From an uncultured Gemmatimonadota bacterium (GTDB taxonomy: Bacteria; Gemmatimonadota; Gemmatimonadetes; Gemmatimonadales; Gemmatimonadaceae), in the NCBI GenBank assembly GCA_946479895.1, contig CAMLHT010000146.1, positions 1 through 9,231 on the forward strand: 9,231 nucleotides of DNA, read 5' to 3'. How positions within the stretch are numbered: position 1 is the stretch's first letter; each line of letters opens with the position of its first letter. A program made the translations under genes and the position numbers. The notes under the pieces were generated by a model. The model had not been told where the DNA came from. It ran no database searches and worked only from the letters and a program-made list of their open reading frames with translations. This document shows positions 1-6,074 of this stretch, one piece after another.

Positions 1-87
1 GGGGCAACGTCGAAGACATTGCCCCTCGCGAGCCACTGCGAACCTCCGCGCCCCTCTGCGGTTAAAAGCTTATCCCCCGAGACCCCG
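1..87. repeat. Intergenic tail with hairpin and four 10-bp-spaced repeat units
   Basis: This is non-coding DNA downstream of the iron-exporter gene. Positions 1-7 (GGGGCAA) pair with 19-25 (TTGCCCC), and inside them GTC at 9-11 pairs with GAC at 15-17, giving a compact hairpin. Positions 23-60 hold four related octamers at exact 10-bp spacing: CCCTCGCG (23-30), CCACTGCG (33-40), CCTCCGCG (43-50) and CCTCTGCG (53-60). Read on the minus strand they are CGCAGAGG-like units. No T-run follows the hairpin within view, so I do not call it a terminator; the left window edge cuts the region. Confidence 0.55.
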
Positions 88-1236
88 CTACAGCATCTTC
101 CCGATCCACTCCCCGACGAAATACCCGACCGCCGCGACGCCCAGGCCGACGACGAACATGTCCATGCCGGAGCGGAAGACCGATCGTCCGGTGAACACCG
201 AGCGCGCCGCGCCCACCAGCCAGTGCGACGCCATGGAGATCACGAACGAGACGATGATCGGGCCCTTTCCGGTCATCACGAGAAAGGGGAAGACCGGGAT
301 GAACGCGCCGATCGCCGTGGCGATGCCGGTGATCCAAGCCTCGCGCATCGGTGAAACCTGCTCGGCGCTGATGCCCAGCTCCTCCTGCACCTGCTCGTCG
401 AGCATGCGCTGCGGATCCTGCATCACCTCGGTCGCGAGCTTGTAGGCCGAGTCGCGGTCCATGCCCTTCGCCTCGTAGATCAGGGCGAGCTCGTCGCGCT
501 CCACCTCCGGCATGAGCGCCACCTCGTCCCGCTCCATCGCGATCTCGTTGGCGTAGACCTCCTGCTCGCTCTTCGCCGCGAGGTAGCCGCTCGATCCCAT
601 GGACAGCGCGTCGGCGATCAGGCCCGCGACGCCGGCGACGATCACCGCGTGGTGTCCCTCGGTCGTCGCGGCGGCGCCCAGGACGCCGGCGACCAGTCCG
701 AAGTTCGCGGTGAGGCCGTCGTTGAACCCGTACACCACGTTGCGGAGGAATCCGCCGGACTCCGTCCGGTGCCAGGGCTCGCCCGTCCGCCCGGCGATGA
801 CGTTCAGCGTCTCGGCGTGCTCCGCCGATTCCTTCGCGAGCTGGAGGGCCTCGGCGTTGCCCGCCGAGCCGCGCGGGGTGGCCCGATGCATGTCCAGGTA
901 GCCCTTGACCTCGCGTCCTTCCTCCCGAAGCAGCATCGGCAGCAGGAACGAGGGGCCGAAGATCTTCCCGAGGAAGGCCAGGAGCCGGGTGCGGCCGGTC
1001 GGGTGGAATTTCTTCGGCTCGCGCCCATGCTGGCGCATGAGGGCCGCCCAGATCTGGACGTGCTTGTCCTCCACCTCCGCCAGCCGGCGGTAGAGATCCT
1101 TCTTCTCCGGATCCGGCTCGGCGTCGGAGAGCAGGCGGTACAGGTAGGCGGCGTCGGCCTCGTCCTGCCAGTGATGGGCAAAGGCGTCCAGGTCGGGCGC
1201 CGGATGCGTCGGGGGCGGGGGAGCGGTGATACCCAT
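88..1236 (-). CDS. Rubrerythrin-VIT1 fusion, membrane-bound ferritin / iron exporter (MbfA-like)
   Basis: The 382-residue protein joins a ferritin-like helical domain (about residues 15-150) to a VIT1/CCC1 membrane domain (about 160-382). In the first part, E26 within DEADAAYLYR, E56-D-K-H59 and the cluster E136/E139/H140 look like the di-iron ligands of rubrerythrins. In the second, RNVVYGFNDGLTANFGLVAGV (start residue 165) and GLIADALSMGSSGYLAAKSE (from 205) are the characteristic VIT helices, followed by an acidic stretch at 235-250 matching the family's metal-binding arm, then helices near 303-320, 325-343 and 358-376. Characterised relatives of this architecture (MbfA of rhizobia) bind Fe(II) with the cytosolic domain and export iron from the cell, protecting against iron and peroxide stress. 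The function here is inferred from that. The ATG has no good Shine-Dalgarno sequence; no in-frame alternative is better. It diverges from the PDZ gene. Confidence 0.9.
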   Translation of the reverse strand: MGITAPPPPTHPAPDLDAFAHHWQDEADAAYLYRLLSDAEPDPEKKDLYRRLAEVEDKHVQIWAALMRQHGREPKKFHPTGRTRLLAFLGKIFGPSFLLPMLLREEGREVKGYLDMHRATPRGSAGNAEALQLAKESAEHAETLNVIAGRTGEPWHRTESGGFLRNVVYGFNDGLTANFGLVAGVLGAAATTEGHHAVIVAGVAGLIADALSMGSSGYLAAKSEQEVYANEIAMERDEVALMPEVERDELALIYEAKGMDRDSAYKLATEVMQDPQRMLDEQVQEELGISAEQVSPMREAWITGIATAIGAFIPVFPFLVMTGKGPIIVSFVISMASHWLVGAARSVFTGRSVFRSGMDMFVVGLGVAAVGYFVGEWIGKML

Positions 1237-1312
1237 GCCGGAAATATCGCTGGAAACCTTTTCCCCGGCCGACCGTGTCGTATTCCCGACCCCTGAATAC
1301 GGCAGGAATTAC
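1237..1312. promoter_or_regulatory. Divergent intergenic region with inverted repeat (possible operator)
   Basis: These 76 bp separate two divergent genes and must contain the promoter signals of both. Positions 1279-1285 (CGTATTC) and 1295-1301 (GAATACG) form a perfect 7-bp inverted repeat with a 9-bp spacer, 23 bp overall, ending 11 bp before the rightward start codon. This size suits a dimeric repressor site, or a small hairpin in the rightward leader. I cannot see convincing -35/-10 pairs, and the repeat does not resemble a Fur box. Confidence 0.4.
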
Positions 1313-2404
1313 ATGCGTCTCCATACAGCAGTTGCATCAACGCTCGTCCTCGCAGCAGCGAGCGCGAGCGCCCAGGTCGCCGTCGCCACGCCCCGTGGGG
1401 GCGCGGTCGCCCGCGCAGTCGCGCCGGTGGGTTTCGGAATGGACCTGCCGCGCGCCGTCATCGGCGTCGCGACCTCATTCGGCACCGGAAGCCGCGACAC
1501 ACTCGGCCTGCTGGTCTCGTCGGTGACCCGCAACAGCCCAGCCGAGAAGGCCGGGATCGAGGAAGGGAACCGGATCGCGATGATCAACGGCGTCAGCCTG
1601 AGGCTCGCCCCGGCCGACCTCGGCGATCCGGACATGAAACGGCTGATGAACCGCCGTCTGACCCGCGAGCTCGACAAGGTGAAGCCGGGCGACGAAGTCG
1701 ACCTGCGCGTCTACGGCAACGGCCAGACGCGATCGGTGAAGGTGAAGACCGTGGATCCGGACTCGCTCTACGCCAGCGAGCGGCGGATCGTCTGGAATTC
1801 GATGGACGATCGCGCGACGCTCGGCATCGGCATCGCCTCCACGGGGAGCAAGCGCGACACCCTCGGCGTCTTCATCATGTCGGTGGACGAGGATGGGCCC
1901 GCGGCGAAAGCGGGCATCGAGGAAGGCGCGCGCATCGCTTCCATCAATGGCGTCGACCTCCGGGTGGCGCGGGAGGACGCCGGCGACGACTTCGTGTCGG
2001 GTACGCGGCTCAACCGGCTCGACCGGGAGATGGGCAAGGTGAAGCCCGGCGACGCGGTCGAGCTGAAGGTCTACCAGAATGGCCAGACCCGCACGGTGAA
2101 GGTCACGACCGTGGCCGTGACGCAGCTCGACAAGCGTCCGCGGAACACCCGCGTGATGCGGGGCGGCAACGGCGTCACGATCATCCGGTCGCCCGACCAC
2201 GTGTCCATGGAGCTCGATGCCGCGCGCGTCGGCGCCACGGTCCGGAAGGCGGTCGAGGAAGCCACCCGGGTCACCGGGGAGCGCCTGGAGGGCCTCGGCC
2301 GGGTCTTCGACGAGATGGGCCGCGGCATGAACGCGCGCGGCAGCATCCGCTGGATGGCCGGTGACTCGTCGGCCGCGCCGCGGCGAACGCTCATCCGGAT
2401 GTAG
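1313..2404 (+). CDS. Secreted protein with two tandem PDZ-like domains
   Basis: The 363-residue product starts with a signal peptide, MRLHTAVASTLVLAAASASA, with a likely cleavage after residue 20 (A-S-A before Q21), so it is probably periplasmic or exported. Two PDZ-like domains follow as an obvious internal duplication: about 48-147 and 168-266. Each has RDTLG, then SPAEKAGIEEGNRIAMING or its partner GPAAKAGIEEGARIASING, then KVKPGD and NGQTR-VKV. A C-terminal tail (270-363) is charged and partly helical. No trypsin-like, S41 or other protease domain is present, so this is a peptide-binding or scaffold protein rather than a DegP-type enzyme; its partner is unknown. I chose the ATG at 1313 because AGGA (1304-1307) precedes it and the signal peptide begins there; the reading frame is open upstream to 1226 but that part overlaps the divergent gene's start and lacks sense as an exported N-terminus. 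Confidence 0.85.
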   Translation: MRLHTAVASTLVLAAASASAQVAVATPRGGAVARAVAPVGFGMDLPRAVIGVATSFGTGSRDTLGLLVSSVTRNSPAEKAGIEEGNRIAMINGVSLRLAPADLGDPDMKRLMNRRLTRELDKVKPGDEVDLRVYGNGQTRSVKVKTVDPDSLYASERRIVWNSMDDRATLGIGIASTGSKRDTLGVFIMSVDEDGPAAKAGIEEGARIASINGVDLRVAREDAGDDFVSGTRLNRLDREMGKVKPGDAVELKVYQNGQTRTVKVTTVAVTQLDKRPRNTRVMRGGNGVTIIRSPDHVSMELDAARVGATVRKAVEEATRVTGERLEGLGRVFDEMGRGMNARGSIRWMAGDSSAAPRRTLIRM

Positions 2405-2421
2405 GTGTCAGACCAGATGTG

Positions 2422-2441
2422 CCGCCCCTGGTGGGGGGCGG
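2422..2441. other. GC-rich hairpin between convergent genes
   Basis: CCGCCCC (2422-2428) pairs with GGGGCGG (2435-2441) around a 6-nt loop. It sits between the PDZ gene stop and the main terminator hairpin and may add to termination or to mRNA 3'-end stability; it has no T-run of its own. Confidence 0.4.
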
Positions 2442-2444
2442 GGG

Positions 2445-2485
2445 AAAGGAGAACGGCGCCGCAGTATCGGGCGCCGTTCTCTTTT
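2445..2485. terminator. Bidirectional intrinsic terminator of PDZ gene and kup
   Basis: Positions 2449-2460 and 2470-2481 are perfect 12-bp complementary arms (GAGAACGGCGCC and its reverse complement) around a 9-nt loop. On the plus strand the stem is followed by TTTT (2482-2485); on the minus strand by CCTTTCC, a weaker U-run. AAA at 2445-2447 pairs with the T-run, as in A-tract terminators. The stem lies 44 bp after the PDZ gene stop and 11 bp after the kup stop, so one structure probably ends both convergent transcripts, more efficiently in the rightward direction. Confidence 0.8.
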
Positions 2486-2492
2486 CAGGTGG

Positions 2493-4601
2493 TCAGAACT
2501 CGACCTGCGCGCCGAGCTCCACGACGCGGTTGGGCGGAATTCCGAAGAACTCGGTGGCCGAGCGCGCGTTGCGGGACATGACCGTGAAGATCCGCTTGCG
2601 CCACCGCGCCATCCGGAGCGCGTTCGGGTCGGCGGCGCGCCGGGCGCCGGATTTGTGCGGACCGGTGCCGGCGATGATGATGCGCTCGCGGCCGAGGTAG
2701 AACGTGGTATCGAGCTGCTTGGCGCGAAGTCCGTGGCGCTTGGCGTAGTGGAGCAGCTCGGGAACGTTGGGCGTCTCCATGAAGCCGTAGTGCGCCTCGA
2801 CGCGCCAGAAGCCCTGCTCGAGCTTCTCGACCTTCACGCGGTCCTCCTGGTCGTCGATCTCCGGGACCTCGTCGGTCTTGACGGACATGAGGATGACCTG
2901 CTCGTGCAGCACCTTGTTGTGCTTGAGGTGGTGCAGGAGCACGACCGGAACGCCATCCGCGCTCGAGGTCATGAAGACCGCGGTGCCCGGCACGCGCGGC
3001 GGCTTGCGCTTCTCGACGTCCTTGAGGAAGAGGTCGAGCGGGAGCGAGCCGGCCTGGAGGATGCTGGTCAGCATGAGGCGCCCGCGCTTCCACGTGCTCA
3101 TCAGCGTGTAGACGCCGATGGCGATGGCGATGGGAATCCAGCCGCCATCGATGATCTTGAACGTGTTCGAGAACAGGAAGGCGCCGTCGACGAGCAGAAA
3201 GCCGCCCGTGAGCAGCAGCATCTTCTGCTTCGACCATCCCCACTTCGTCGTCGCGACGAAATGGAACAGGATGGAGGTGATCGCCATCGTGCCGGTCACC
3301 GCGATGCCGTAGGCGGCCCCGAGCCGATCGGCATCCTGGAAGATGAGCACGAGCATGAGCGTGCCCAGCGCGAGGAGCTTGTTGACCTCCGGGATGTAGA
3401 TCTGTCCCACCTGGTGGTGCGAGGTATGGACGATCGTCATGCGCGGCGAATAGCCGAGCTGGATGCTCTGCTGCGTCAGCGAGAACGCGCCGGAGATGAG
3501 GGCCTGCGACGCGATGATCGCCGCGGCGGTGGCGATGAAGATCAGCGGGATCTGGAAGCCGGCCGGCGCGAGCTTGTAGAACGGGTTGTCGGCGGCGAGC
3601 GGATCGCGGAGAATGAGCGCTCCCTGGCCGAAGTAGTTCAGCAGCAGCGCCGGCATGACGAACCCGAACCACGCGAGGCGGATCGGCCGTTTGCCGAAAT
3701 GGCCCATGTCGGCGTAGAGGGCCTCGCCACCGGTGATGACGAGGACCACGGCGCCGAGGACGACGAACCCGGTGAGGCCGTGCTCGATGAAGAAGTGAAC
3801 GCCATAATAGGGGTTCACGGCGAGCAGGATCCGGGGTTCGATGAGGATCTCGCGCGCCCCGAGGAACCCGATCGTGGCGAACCAGATCGCCATGATGGGC
3901 CCGAACGCCGCGCCCACCTTCGCGGTGCCGAACCGCTGAACCGCGAACACGCCGACCAGGATCGCGACGGACAGGGCGACGATGACCGTGTGCGGAATCT
4001 CCGGATTCCGGACCTCGATACCCTGCAGGGCGCCGAGCACGGAGATGGCCGGGGTGATCATGCCATCCCCGTAGAGCAGCGCGGAGCCGAACAGGCCGAT
4101 CGCGACGAGCATCCAGCGACGGCGCTTGTCCTCTTCGCGCCGTTCGGTCTGGAGCAGCAGGGCGAGCAGCGACAGGACGCCGCCTTCTCCCCGATTGTCC
4201 GCCCGGAGGATGAAGTAGATGTACTTGATCGCCACCACGATGATCAGCGACCAGACGATCAGCGACAGGACGCCGTATACGGACGACTCCGTGGCCGCGA
4301 AGCCGTGCGTCTTCTGGTTGAAGGCGGCCTGGATCGCGTAGAGGGGGCTCGTGCCGATGTCGCCGTACACCACGCCGAGCGCGCCGAGCGAGAGGACCGC
4401 CAGGCGCTTGCCGGTCGGATTGAGCGGGGCGTGCTCGCGGGGCAGCGTGACGGACTTGTGGAAGCCGCTCACCTCGGAAAGGCGCTGGGCTTCCGACGGT
4501 CGCGACTGCGGCGGCTCGGTCGGCGGACGCTGGCCACCCTGATCCGGTGGCGGTCCATCCTTGTCACTGGGCCCGTTCGGCGGACCGCTGGATTCAGCCA
4601 T
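2493..4601 (-). CDS. kup: KUP/HAK/KT family potassium uptake transporter
   Basis: The 702-residue protein is a K+/H+ symporter of the inner membrane. The family signature GDIGTSPLY is at 80-88 (first membrane helix), GDGMITPAISVLGALQGIEV at 178-197, GGEALYADMGHFGKRPIRLAWF at 291-312, LNYFGQGAL at 321-329, ASQALISGAFSLTQQSIQLGY at 364-384 and AAYGIAVTGTMAITSIL at 429-445; about twelve hydrophobic segments run from 66 to about 503. A hydrophilic cytosolic C-terminal domain (about 510-702) ends with TTFYLGRERII near 632-643, as in E. coli Kup. The protein is longer than the usual ~620-630 residues, mainly because of a Pro/Gly/Ser-rich N-terminal extension of about 60 residues. The ATG at 4601 has no clear Shine-Dalgarno sequence and the extension has no internal Met, so a GTG/TTG/CTG start further in cannot be excluded. 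It appears monocistronic. Confidence 0.95.
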   Translation of the reverse strand: MAESSGPPNGPSDKDGPPPDQGGQRPPTEPPQSRPSEAQRLSEVSGFHKSVTLPREHAPLNPTGKRLAVLSLGALGVVYGDIGTSPLYAIQAAFNQKTHGFAATESSVYGVLSLIVWSLIIVVAIKYIYFILRADNRGEGGVLSLLALLLQTERREEDKRRRWMLVAIGLFGSALLYGDGMITPAISVLGALQGIEVRNPEIPHTVIVALSVAILVGVFAVQRFGTAKVGAAFGPIMAIWFATIGFLGAREILIEPRILLAVNPYYGVHFFIEHGLTGFVVLGAVVLVITGGEALYADMGHFGKRPIRLAWFGFVMPALLLNYFGQGALILRDPLAADNPFYKLAPAGFQIPLIFIATAAAIIASQALISGAFSLTQQSIQLGYSPRMTIVHTSHHQVGQIYIPEVNKLLALGTLMLVLIFQDADRLGAAYGIAVTGTMAITSILFHFVATTKWGWSKQKMLLLTGGFLLVDGAFLFSNTFKIIDGGWIPIAIAIGVYTLMSTWKRGRLMLTSILQAGSLPLDLFLKDVEKRKPPRVPGTAVFMTSSADGVPVVLLHHLKHNKVLHEQVILMSVKTDEVPEIDDQEDRVKVEKLEQGFWRVEAHYGFMETPNVPELLHYAKRHGLRAKQLDTTFYLGRERIIIAGTGPHKSGARRAADPNALRMARWRKRIFTVMSRNARSATEFFGIPPNRVVELGAQVEF

Positions 4602-4673
4602 TTGTATTTTCGGCGGGACCGTGCCCGCGATTGCTGCAGAATGTCGTGCGCCCTGGCCGTCCGGCCGGTCGCA

Positions 4674-4708
4674 AACAAAAAAGGGTCGCAGAGATTTCTG
4701 CGACCCTT
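4674..4708 (-). terminator. Intrinsic terminator of the padR-family gene
   Basis: Read on the minus strand, a perfect 12-bp stem (AAGGGTCGCAGA at 4697-4708 in that orientation, pairing with 4681-4692) with a 4-nt loop is followed by a T-rich run TTTTTTGTTTG (complement of about 4672-4682). It is 71 bp beyond the stop codon of the padR-family gene and upstream of kup, so it insulates kup from padR transcription. On the plus strand the hairpin is followed only by TTGTG and should be weak. Confidence 0.85.
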
Positions 4709-4778
4709 GTGCAATCTATGGTCTTACATGTTGCCGTAAAGGCGGTTAGGCCTCGTCCGGCCTGGCGATCACGTCAGT

Positions 4779-5372
4779 TCACGGTGTGGGCTTTCCGATC
4801 GCGTCGATTTCCGCGGAAGCTCTGGCAAGGGCATCCTTGATCTTGGCGAGGACTTCCTTGTCGTTCATATGGCCTGTAGCTGTCGCGTATGTGGCGCGAG
4901 CGACTGATTTGAAGGCCTGATTGACCTCCATCATCGGGGAGTCGACGAAGCCCTCGACGAACCGTGAGATGCGATCGAAGATGTCGTTGACCGCTGGGCC
5001 ATGCTCCGCCAGGTGTTTGCGGCCGTCGTCGGTGATTTCGTAGATCCGCTTGCCCCCTTCCTCTGGGACCGCGCGCGCGTAGCCGAGGTCCTCGAGCATG
5101 GTGAGGGTCGGATACACGGTGCCCGGGCTCGGAGAGTATGCCCCGCGTGACCGCGTCTCCAGCTCCTTGATGATCTCGTAGCCATGCCGGGGCTTCTCCT
5201 CGAGGAGCCGCAGGATGACGAGCTTGAGATCGCCCTGCTCGAACATCCGTCCCGATCGGCCTCGGCGGGCGCCGGGCTTCCCGCCCCAGAGGTCACCGAA
5301 CTGGTCGAAGGCGAACCCGCCCCACCGGTGGCGTCGATCGCTGTCCCGCGGATCCCCGTAGCAGCTCCACAT
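4779..5372 (-). CDS. PadR family transcriptional regulator
   Basis: The 197-residue protein has a PadR winged helix-turn-helix at about 43-120: MFEQGDLKLVILRLLEEKPRHGYEIIKELE, then SPSPGTVYPTLTMLEDLGYA, then the wing GGKRIYEITDDGRKHL. The Gly-Tyr-Glu-Ile recognition element and PGTVYPTL are the usual family hallmarks. A helical C-terminal part (125-192) should dimerise. The first 42 residues are Gly/Arg/aromatic-rich, a leader common to one branch of the family. PadR proteins are dimeric repressors, often autoregulated, that respond to phenolics, drugs or other small ligands; the ligand here is unknown. The ATG at 5372 is supported by GGAG (complement of 5382-5385) nine bases upstream; a start at Met43 is possible but has no such support. 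Its promoter carries an operator array (5385-5427). It ends in its own terminator, so it is probably monocistronic. Confidence 0.92.
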   Translation of the reverse strand: MWSCYGDPRDSDRRHRWGGFAFDQFGDLWGGKPGARRGRSGRMFEQGDLKLVILRLLEEKPRHGYEIIKELETRSRGAYSPSPGTVYPTLTMLEDLGYARAVPEEGGKRIYEITDDGRKHLAEHGPAVNDIFDRISRFVEGFVDSPMMEVNQAFKSVARATYATATGHMNDKEVLAKIKDALARASAEIDAIGKPTP

Positions 5373-5384
5373 AAGATGTATCTC

Positions 5385-5436
5385 CGATATATCGTGGCGT
5401 TTAGAAGATATATCGCGCGATATATCGAACTGTCAA
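5385..5436 (-). promoter_or_regulatory. padR promoter with three GATATATCG operator sites
   Basis: On the minus strand a consensus -35 TTGACA (complement of 5431-5436) lies 18 bp from a -10-like TATATC (complement of 5407-5412). Over the spacer and -10 sits a perfect 20-bp palindrome (5407-5426), made of two GATATATCG half-elements back to back. A third copy, palindrome CGATATATCG (5385-5394), lies downstream and touches the Shine-Dalgarno GGAG. A dimeric repressor bound here would block both promoter entry and, with the downstream site, early elongation. Autoregulation by the adjacent PadR protein is the simple inference. I see no further copy of the 10-bp palindrome in the window. Confidence 0.75.
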
Positions 5437-5752
5437 GTCCGGAAGGGCGTCCGTGGCGAGGTCAGAAGGGGCACACGGAAAGGTCCGATGCCGCGGATCA
5501 GATCCGATCCCGTCCGCGCAAGGCGGAGTGTCTTCCCGGGCTACAACCAGGAAAGGAGAGCTGGGTTCACTCGCGCGCGCAAACCCGTCCTGCATTTGGG
5601 GGGATCCGATCTTTCCGCCTTCGGACCTTTCCGTGTTGACCGCCTGGCCTGGCAACAAAGCCGGGGGAACGGACTCAGCCCTGAGGGTGGCCCGTCATCT
5701 GCCCTAGGACTCCAGAGCGCATTTCGCGCTCACACAAAACCGGAGCGGACAA
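5437..5752. other. Gene-poor stretch with long-range inverted repeat
   Basis: This 316-bp gap between padR and csbD shows no convincing gene; short open frames are present on both strands but have no ribosome binding site or recognisable content. It holds a spaced inverted repeat: 5473-5488 (ACACGGAAAGGTCCGA) is the exact reverse complement of 5621-5636. Outside these arms GGTCA (5460-5464) pairs with TGACC (5637-5641) across an 8-nt bulge; inside, 5500-5511 pairs with 5600-5611 with one mismatch. Together the element spans about 182 bp. It could be a structured RNA, a miniature mobile element, or another of the window's repeat-type intergenic hairpins. I see no flanking target duplication and could not match it to a known RNA class. 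Confidence 0.5.
5715..5731 (+). promoter_or_regulatory. Short hairpin just ahead of the csbD ribosome binding site
   Basis: GAGCGC (5715-5720) pairs with GCGCTC (5726-5731) around ATTTC, ten bases before the Shine-Dalgarno GGAG at 5742-5745. It would be in the 5' leader of csbD or serve as a protein site. No confident promoter can be named upstream. Confidence 0.3.
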
Positions 5753-5941
5753 ATGGCTGACAACATCCACGACGAAGGCGCCGAGAATCAGATCAAGGGT
5801 GCCGCCAAGCAGGCTGAAGGCAAGATCCGCAACGCGGTCGGCGGGCTGACCGGCGACACGAGCGAGCAGCTCAAGGGCAAGGCGCAGGACCTCAAGGGCA
5901 AGGCGCAGCGCAAGATCGGCGAGGCCGAATCGGATGCGTGA
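5753..5941 (+). CDS. CsbD family small stress protein
   Basis: The 62-residue hydrophilic, helical protein matches the CsbD-like family in length and pattern: an N-terminal ENQIKGAAKQAEGKIRNAVGGLTGD block (residues 11-35) followed by EQLKGKAQDLKGKAQRKIGEAE (38-59), the repeated KGK/EGK-A-Q-K motif being typical. CsbD of Bacillus subtilis is a general stress protein under SigB control; homologues in other bacteria are abundant under osmotic, acid or stationary-phase stress, with no firm biochemical role. GGAG at 5742-5745, seven bases before the ATG, supports the start. It is a single gene, divergent from padR and convergent with the pump operon, and ends 25 bp before a very large hairpin that likely terminates its transcript. 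Confidence 0.88.
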   Translation: MADNIHDEGAENQIKGAAKQAEGKIRNAVGGLTGDTSEQLKGKAQDLKGKAQRKIGEAESDA

Positions 5942-5966
5942 TCTCCGTGCGTGATGCCATGACGGC

Positions 5967-6070
5967 ATTTACCACAGAGAACACAGAGAACACGGGGAAA
6001 GCATGAGGGGCGAACAGACCGTTCGCCCCTCATGCTTTTCCCCGTGTTCTCTGTGTTCCCTGTGGTAAAT
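5967..6070. repeat. Near-perfect ~50-bp hairpin between convergent genes, with 9-bp tandem repeats
   Basis: The left arm (5967-6015) and right arm (6021-6070) are complementary over 49/50 bases with one mismatch and one single-base bulge, around a 5-nt loop (6016-6020). The outer part of the left arm is three tandem 9-mers, CACAGAGAA (5973-5981), CACAGAGAA (5982-5990) and CACGGGGAA (5991-5999). The element lies between csbD and the MacB-like permease gene, starting five bases past the permease stop, and neither arm is coding. It can act as a bidirectional transcript end and 3' RNA stabiliser, though there is no U-run of the classic kind. Confidence 0.85.
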
Positions 6071-6074
6071 CCCG

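Noticed and set aside
23..60. CRISPR-like array
   Set aside because: Units are 8 bp with 2-bp spacers; no repeats of CRISPR length, no spacers and no cas genes.
62..1324. Second minus-strand frame of 420 codons overlapping the iron exporter
   Set aside because: Gly/Arg-rich shadow in another frame of the rubrerythrin-VIT1 gene, which has all family motifs.
2361..4739. Long plus-strand open frame of 792 codons over kup
   Set aside because: It is antisense to an unmistakable kup gene. The translation is an Arg/Asp/Glu/His-rich string without domains, as expected when a GC-rich gene is read on the opposite strand.
5434..5475. GTCCGGAAGG string resembling the SRP RNA tetraloop region
   Set aside because: Only about ten bases match, and the flanking bases do not form the required SRP RNA stem.
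5401..5658. 85-codon minus-strand open frame upstream of padR
   Set aside because: It has no ribosome binding site or recognisable content, runs through the inverted repeat and ends inside the padR promoter, so it is most likely chance.
5666..5696. ECF-sigma-like promoter (GGAAC ... CGTC) for csbD
   Set aside because: The spacing of 22 bp is too long for the usual 16-17 bp, so I do not call it.
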